A program made the translations under genes and the position numbers. A stretch of DNA of 12,107 nt, taken from NCBI GenBank assembly GCA_900554375.1, contig USHK01000013.1, forward strand, positions 1 through 12,107. The letters are read 5' to 3'. The first letter of the stretch is position 1; every line of letters begins with the position of its first letter. This document shows positions 8,460 to 12,107 of this stretch, piece after piece. The DNA is from an uncultured Sutterella sp. GTDB lineage: Bacteria > Pseudomonadota > Gammaproteobacteria > Burkholderiales > Burkholderiaceae_F. Below the pieces are notes generated by a model that worked only from the letters and a program-made list of their open reading frames with translations, did no database searches and was not told the DNA's origin.

Positions 8460-8489
8460 AGGATAGCGGAATTAATCACTTATTGCCAA
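8460..8489 (-). promoter_or_regulatory. possible sigma-70-like promoter reading leftward
   Basis: On the minus strand TTGGCA (-35, one mismatch to consensus) is followed after 18 nt by TATCCT (-10, four of six matches). A transcript starting near 8453 would run to the terminator at 8272-8298 and would carry no good open reading frame, so it would be a short non-coding RNA or a leader. Sequence similarity alone is weak evidence. Confidence 0.25.
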
Positions 8490-8560
8490 TCCCGGCGCCG
8501 AGAATTTTGTTAAAAAGGAAAAAGGGAAGTAAAGCACTGTACACAAAAAACCTAAAAAAA

Positions 8561-8710
8561 TTGGATATCCGGCACAACTCAAGAGCGCCATGGCTTCTCA
8601 CGTTTTCATTTTTGGCACAAATTTTGGCACAACTAAAAGAAAACCATTGAGCGCCAAGGGTTGTATGAGAATTTTTAAATTTATCCTTAAATTTTGGATA
8701 ACCGGCACAA
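8561..8710. repeat. cluster of modular GGCACAA direct repeats
   Basis: Two long units, TTGGATATCCGGCACAA (8561-8577) and TTGGATAACCGGCACAA (8694-8710), match at 16 of 17 bases. Between them, two short units TTTTGGCACAA end at 8620 and 8632, 12 bp apart. The long unit equals the short one with eight bases, ATAWCCGG, inserted between TTGG and CACAA. AAATTTTGG precedes two of the four copies, and GAGCGCCAWGG occurs at 8583 and 8649. All four core copies share one orientation and are flanked by AT-rich DNA. The last one ends 6 nt before the stop of the ATPase gene. They fit arm-type integrase sites at an element end or iterons for its replication proteins; the sequence does not decide which. Confidence 0.75.
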
Positions 8711-8715
8711 ACTTC

Positions 8716-10626
8716 CTACTCTTTCTTTTCCTCCGGTTCTTCCGGGAGGCGTAAGCGATAAACTTTAACCGTTGTATTTTTCCCGGCGGATAGTGCGCGG
8801 ATGGTTGTTCTATCGCCCAACAGTAGGCGGCGCTCCCTCAAAATTTTATTGCTGGTTTTTATGGGCTTTCCTCTCAAGATTTCGCTTTTATAAAGAGACG
8901 CCGAAACGTAATAATCTCCATCCTCATACCATCCCAATAGGTTAGGCGGCGCGTATGCCTCAAACCTCCCTATGAATCGGCTTCTCTGACTGGTAAGGAT
9001 AGAAACCACATCTTCAATGAGAGCCTCTTCCTCGCTTGACTTGAAAGGATTGCCAAAATTATCGCTCCATGATTCAAAGCAGATTTGAGCACACCGCCAA
9101 GCGTCCGACTGCTTCCAGTCTGCCCCGCCGTTTTCCCATGTCGTGATATTCCCGGCGCCAAGAAAATCATTAAAGGCCCCACTTGCCAAAGCGCCGCCAA
9201 CTGCAACCAAGCCGAAAGAGCGGCATACCCGTTTTACTTGTGAATGGTGATTAGGTTTTGTATTGGTTTCGACAAACTCTTTTATTTTCGTGTCGAGTAA
9301 CTGCCTCAAGTTTTGTTCGTTATTGTTTCTAAGAGTAGCCAAGCGCTCTAAGTAAACCTCTAAAGCGTGGCCGTTATTCCTTTCCCTTTCGGTTTTCAGG
9401 TACTCGACAAACCGGAAGGAGTCTTTAAACTCCGGCGGGATTCTCTCAAAAATTCCAAAGCCGGCGCCCACATCCGCCGGAATGCTCGCCAGTCTGATTT
9501 GTTGGCCGGTATGAATATTCACTTTGTTGATAATCCCGATTTCATCTAGTCCTACTTCTCCGGTGGACAATCCGAGCAGAGACCATCTTTTACGCGCCTT
9601 GGCGGTCATGTTTGAGTTGGCCCGGGCCGTCCCTATCCCTTGGTTTATCGTGTAAATCCATCCGGGTATCTCTTTGGGTTTATCGCTTGAGCCGATTTCA
9701 TCCAGAAAGAAAATCCCGTCATTGGCGTCTAGGCAACTATTCTCAAGGCCTCCCTTCCGAGTATCCCAATTCGGCAACTTGTTATCTTTTAGGTCTCGCT
9801 CCACACTGGAGGCAACTTCTAAGGCTGTACTTTTCCCGCAAGAGGAATTACCGACAAGGTGAAAAATTTGATTTCCTATCCCGCTTGTAAGCTGTAACAA
9901 TGGCGCCGCAAACTCCGCGCTCATAGCTAAAACAATGCGGCTTGAAGAGGGAGCATATTTAGATACCTTCTCCTGCCAGCCCTTTAGGGTGCCGTGCTTA
10001 GTGATCGTAATAGGCTCTTCGCTGTTTGACTGGTAGACAATCTCTTGATTGTCTCCTTCCCCTATAACCTTATCCGGTCTAACAAAGTAATACCGGCCCG
10101 TCTTTGTTTTTATCCATCCTGTTTGCTGGACTAATTGCTTTCTGGGTGCGTCCATCTTTAGCAGGTAATCCGCCAAGGAGCCTAGTTTGTTTGGTGATCT
10201 TTCTTCACTCTGGAAACCTCTATCCAAGAGTAGGCGCCTTACTGCATTGGAGCCGGCGCCTAAATCCCTTCCGTCCGAGAGGTTTAGGCTTACTTTTTCA
10301 TTGAATCGGTTTTTAAAACTGACACCCCGGCCAAAGTCGGCCCCGTTCATGTCGCAGAAAGTATAAGCAACTTCGATAAGATCGCTTATCTTTTCCTTCC
10401 GGTCGAGGTCTAGCCCGGTCTTTACGAAGTAAATCCCATCCAAAGCGTCCCCATTCTCGCGCCGGTAATACCTTCCTACTGTGCTCTCACATTGATAGGT
10501 CATGCCCTCTTGAGGCGGTATCTCAGTGCCTACATCTTCCGGCGCCGGTGCTTTAAAATCTTCCTTGTTATTGATTGTTATCTTTGTCCCTCCAATTTCG
10601 GAGGGTTTCTTTTTTGTCCGGGTCAT
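8716..10626 (-). CDS. DUF927-family P-loop ATPase, putative replicative helicase of the element
   Basis: A 636-residue protein of the DUF927 type, a family whose C-terminal half carries a P-loop and which is common in integrated elements. Residues 1-45 are basic and low in complexity. A region at about 45-245 precedes the ATPase core with Walker A GNSSCGKST (259-267) and Walker B GIFFLDEIGSS (304-314, acidic pair Asp309-Glu310); WSLLGLSTGE (348-357) resembles a following strand/sensor block. The C-terminal ~200 residues are unassigned and may bind DNA; the end is Glu/Lys-rich. The ATG at 10626 overlaps the stop of the Toprim gene as ATGA, indicating coupled translation. Stop is TAG. Helicase activity with the primase partner is inferred from the pairing, not shown by helicase motifs. 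No signal peptide or membrane segment. Confidence 0.85.
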   Translation of the reverse strand: MTRTKKKPSEIGGTKITINNKEDFKAPAPEDVGTEIPPQEGMTYQCESTVGRYYRRENGDALDGIYFVKTGLDLDRKEKISDLIEVAYTFCDMNGADFGRGVSFKNRFNEKVSLNLSDGRDLGAGSNAVRRLLLDRGFQSEERSPNKLGSLADYLLKMDAPRKQLVQQTGWIKTKTGRYYFVRPDKVIGEGDNQEIVYQSNSEEPITITKHGTLKGWQEKVSKYAPSSSRIVLAMSAEFAAPLLQLTSGIGNQIFHLVGNSSCGKSTALEVASSVERDLKDNKLPNWDTRKGGLENSCLDANDGIFFLDEIGSSDKPKEIPGWIYTINQGIGTARANSNMTAKARKRWSLLGLSTGEVGLDEIGIINKVNIHTGQQIRLASIPADVGAGFGIFERIPPEFKDSFRFVEYLKTERERNNGHALEVYLERLATLRNNNEQNLRQLLDTKIKEFVETNTKPNHHSQVKRVCRSFGLVAVGGALASGAFNDFLGAGNITTWENGGADWKQSDAWRCAQICFESWSDNFGNPFKSSEEEALIEDVVSILTSQRSRFIGRFEAYAPPNLLGWYEDGDYYVSASLYKSEILRGKPIKTSNKILRERRLLLGDRTTIRALSAGKNTTVKVYRLRLPEEPEEKKE

Positions 10627-11648
10627 TGTCTAACCTCCCAAATTCTGTAGTAATCATTCCAATCAGTAGGGGCCTTATCGCTTCCCGTGATCTTTTGGAA
10701 TATCCGGGCGTCCGATTCAGTAAACGGGGGCGCTAATACCGTCATATTTGATACTTCCTGCTGTGCCTCCCGTGCCTTCTCTATTCCTACGCCGTATCGG
10801 TGCCCTTCTCTGGGTTTATCCACATCGGCATACATGACAATTTCAGAGCGCGGATATCGCTCTCTTATGGCTTTTGCCACGGGCTTGATATTCCCTGCCG
10901 TCATGCAGGAAACAAACATCCCGGCGCCCTGCCTGCTGTGCCGGAGCACTGATAACAAGGTGGCCGCGCCTTCGGCCATGTGGACCCTAAAAGGTGCTCC
11001 CTGCTCTAGCGGCCCTATCGTTGGTATCCAGTAAGCGCCCTTTGTTTCGCCGTTTTTAAGAAAGTACTTATTTCCTCTTTCGTCAATGAATTGAGCGCTG
11101 ACAAGGCCGGCGCCCGCTCTGACAAGTGGGAAAACAAGTAACCGCCCATCCGGTAGGCGCTGATAATCGGAGCCAAAGAAAGCCTCAAAATCCTCTCTGG
11201 TGCATTCAAAAATATTTTCAGTGCCGGATATTCCCTTTCTTTTCAAATATGGATGTATTGGCCGTCCTAGGCGTTCTAAACAAATAGCCGGGTAAATACC
11301 TTTATCGCCGTCCAAAAGTGCAGAGAGGCGTCGGAATAGTCCTTCCCGGGCCTTCTTTTGCGCCCGCTCTGCTTCTAACTTTTGTTGTGCGCTTTCGTGT
11401 CGGATTGTTTCCCTTTCCATCCGGCTCAATCGCCTATTAGACCGCTCCGAGTAAATCGCCTCTAGTCCGTTTTCCCAATTTCCGACAAATACCGCTCCAT
11501 CAGGGAAGGCCCGGATGTAACCATTCTTCCCGCGCCTATGGGCGTATGTAGGAACTCTGACAAGTTGACCAACCGGCGGAATATCAACCGATATCACTTC
11601 GCAGTAATCGAAAACGGAGGCCAATTCATTGAATACTGGTAGCCTCAT
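10623..11648 (-). CDS. Toprim-domain primase-like protein of the element
   Basis: A 341-residue protein with a C-terminal Toprim domain like those of phage and satellite primases: conserved Glu226 in HMAEGAAT, the DxD pair Asp275/Asp277 in VMYADVDKP, and a closing PTDWNDYYR typical of this group. Residues ~36-62 (AHRRGKNGYIRAFPDG...) resemble the N-terminal part of element primases; residues ~68-108 are highly charged and probably helical or coiled coil. No cysteine zinc finger and no helicase motifs are present, so the ATPase function is supplied by the overlapping downstream DUF927 gene. I chose ATG at 11648, with AAAAGG about 8 nt upstream, over a TTG at 11654 that would leave no room for a ribosome site. 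A hairpin lies just upstream (11664-11694). Synthesis of primers for element replication is the likely role. Confidence 0.85.
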   Translation of the reverse strand: MRLPVFNELASVFDYCEVISVDIPPVGQLVRVPTYAHRRGKNGYIRAFPDGAVFVGNWENGLEAIYSERSNRRLSRMERETIRHESAQQKLEAERAQKKAREGLFRRLSALLDGDKGIYPAICLERLGRPIHPYLKRKGISGTENIFECTREDFEAFFGSDYQRLPDGRLLVFPLVRAGAGLVSAQFIDERGNKYFLKNGETKGAYWIPTIGPLEQGAPFRVHMAEGAATLLSVLRHSRQGAGMFVSCMTAGNIKPVAKAIRERYPRSEIVMYADVDKPREGHRYGVGIEKAREAQQEVSNMTVLAPPFTESDARIFQKITGSDKAPTDWNDYYRIWEVRQ

Positions 11649-11663
11649 ACTCAAGCCTTTTTA

Positions 11664-11694
11664 TCCGGGAGGCGCCTAGAGCATCCTTCCCGGA
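11664..11694 (-). promoter_or_regulatory. hairpin in the leader of the Toprim gene
   Basis: Inverted arms TCCGGGA (11664-11670) and TCCCGGA (11688-11694), extendable by GG/CC with one bulge, enclose a loop containing GGCGCC. On the minus-strand RNA the hairpin ends a few bases before the AAAAGG ribosome site. There is no U-run, so it is not a terminator. It could tune translation of the primase, act as an RNA-processing point, or be a protein-binding palindrome in DNA. Confidence 0.4.
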
Positions 11695-11713
11695 CCCTTC
11701 TCTTATCTGACAA

Positions 11714-12007
11714 TCAGGCGCCGGAAGGCTCCCCGCTCGTTTCTTTGTTTTCCAACTCTTTCACCTTTCCTTCTAATAGGTTCAGATATTTGGCTACAAG
11801 AAACGCGGAAGTCTCCGCCATACTCTCTAGGGCATAGTGCAATTCAACAACACTACCCCCCCCCGCTGCCGTTTCAATTTCGGGATACGTCAATCCTTCG
11901 GGGTTTAGCAGGCCTGCAAATAGGGCCGTGCGTTCGCATGACACGGAAACCACCGTCCCTAAGTCAAGCAACTCTTTGAGCGTTAATTTGTCGCCCTTTT
12001 CCGACAA
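11714..12007 (-). CDS. small protein of unknown function, possibly 5'-truncated
   Basis: I do not recognise a family. The frame gives 97 residues from a TTG start at 12007: a first half with LTLKELLDLGTVVSVS, a Gly-rich joint AAGGGS at ~47-52, then a helical stretch (LHYALESMAETSAFLVAKYLNLLEGKVKELE, ~56-86) and a polar tail. No signal peptide or membrane segment is evident. The TTG start has no ribosome site, and the frame stays open upstream to the genome end at 12063, so the true start may lie outside the contig. A run of nine C (11856-11864; G on the coding strand) sits in the gene. It is 65 nt upstream of the Toprim gene in the same direction, so it probably shares its transcript. A small regulatory or accessory role is only a guess. 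Confidence 0.55.
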   Translation of the reverse strand: MSEKGDKLTLKELLDLGTVVSVSCERTALFAGLLNPEGLTYPEIETAAGGGSVVELHYALESMAETSAFLVAKYLNLLEGKVKELENKETSGEPSGA

Positions 12008-12063
12008 GGTGATTAAGACAAGAGCGGGATTACATTTAAAAGCCGGAGAATTAAGTTCTTCAC

Positions 12064-12107
12064 CTGTCTCTTATACACATCTGACGCTGCCGACGACTCC
12101 TTACGTG
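12064..12107. other. Nextera i5-side sequencing adapter (artefact)
   Basis: Bases 12064-12082 are the reverse complement of the Tn5 mosaic end, 12083-12096 the rest of the read-1 adapter, 12097-12104 (CTCCTTAC) the reverse complement of an 8-base i5 index, and the final GTG the start of the P5 tail. Genome sequence ends at 12063. Confidence 0.98.

Larger units (their letters stand above)
8213..8715. other. 503-nt intergenic junction region without a convincing gene
   Basis: No frame here looks coding. From left to right it holds the apaH leader, a strong leftward terminator (8272-8298), two copies of AACTCATTGA, a TACGTC pair 12 bp apart (8382, 8394), a promoter-like sequence (8460-8489), two copies of CGCCGAGA (8453 and 8496), an A-rich stretch (about 8500-8562), and four GGCACAA repeats (8571-8710) reaching the stop of the DUF927 gene. 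Host-like sequence lies to the left; the first GGCGCC motif typical of the element is at 8494. The host/element boundary therefore probably falls between about 8299 and 8494. Confidence 0.6.
8300..12063. mobile_element. end of an integrated element (satellite phage, prophage or integrative element), incomplete
   Basis: Seen: right of apaH the gene content changes to a Toprim primase-like gene and a DUF927 ATPase gene in one transcription unit plus a small unknown gene; GGCGCC appears 11 times here and not in the host part; direct repeats cluster at the left end. Known: coupled Toprim and DUF927 genes are replication modules of proteobacterial integrated elements. Inferred: this is the distal end of such an element, with its attachment site in 8299-8494. 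No integrase, AlpA-like regulator, capsid or conjugation gene is visible because the contig stops. The left limit given is approximate. A plasmid-derived or degenerate remnant is also possible. Confidence 0.6.

Noticed and set aside
8561..8710. CRISPR array
   Set aside because: Units are 11-17 bp with uneven spacing, there are only four, and no cas gene is nearby.
8716..12007. Anti-phage defence system
   Set aside because: The visible Toprim gene has primase-like features and pairs with a DUF927 ATPase, a replication module; no nuclease, toxin or sensor gene that would support defence is present in the window.

Overview
The window is one bacterial contig whose two outer ends are sequencing adapter, not genome: bases 1-48 and 12064-12107 are indexed Nextera adapters. 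The biological sequence is 49-12063, so every gene touching an edge is cut artificially. All recognised genes read on the minus strand. The order miaB - phoH(ybeZ) - ybeY - corC(ybeX) - lnt is the widespread proteobacterial cluster. Linkage of lnt to glyQ-glyS, and the YbeY signature YATNVLTF, point to a betaproteobacterium. Base composition that looks near 50% GC and the compact layout would suit a gut Burkholderiales of the Sutterella/Parasutterella type, but that last step is inference.

Region 1 (49-7293) is a tightly packed, probably polycistronic housekeeping cluster read right to left: tRNA methylthiolation (miaB), a PhoH-type ATPase (phoH), the YbeY endoribonuclease, a CBS/CorC protein, the lipoprotein N-acyltransferase Lnt, and the two glycyl-tRNA synthetase subunits. 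Neighbouring ends overlap by 8 nt or less or are at most 48 nt apart, and glyS is cut at residue 350 by the contig end. Just upstream (7388-8212) is apaH, the diadenosine tetraphosphate hydrolase, separated by 94 nt that hold a weak terminator-like hairpin.

Region 2 (8213-8715) has no convincing gene. It holds a clear leftward intrinsic terminator 60 nt upstream of apaH that no longer has a gene in front of it, short direct repeats, an A-rich stretch, a promoter-like sequence, and a cluster of modular repeats built from GGCACAA. I read this as the junction between host chromosome and an inserted element, with the repeats being integrase or replication-protein binding sites.

Region 3 (8716-12063) is accessory DNA: a DUF927-family P-loop ATPase and a Toprim primase-like protein translationally coupled by an ATGA overlap, preceded by a small unknown gene that may be cut at its 5' end. 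This pair is the replication module expected in an integrated satellite phage, prophage or integrative element. The hexamer GGCGCC occurs 11 times in 8494-11722 and, by my reading, not once in the 8.2 kb of host sequence, which supports separate ancestry and may mark a functional motif. No integrase, capsid or defence gene is visible; the rest of the element lies beyond the right edge.
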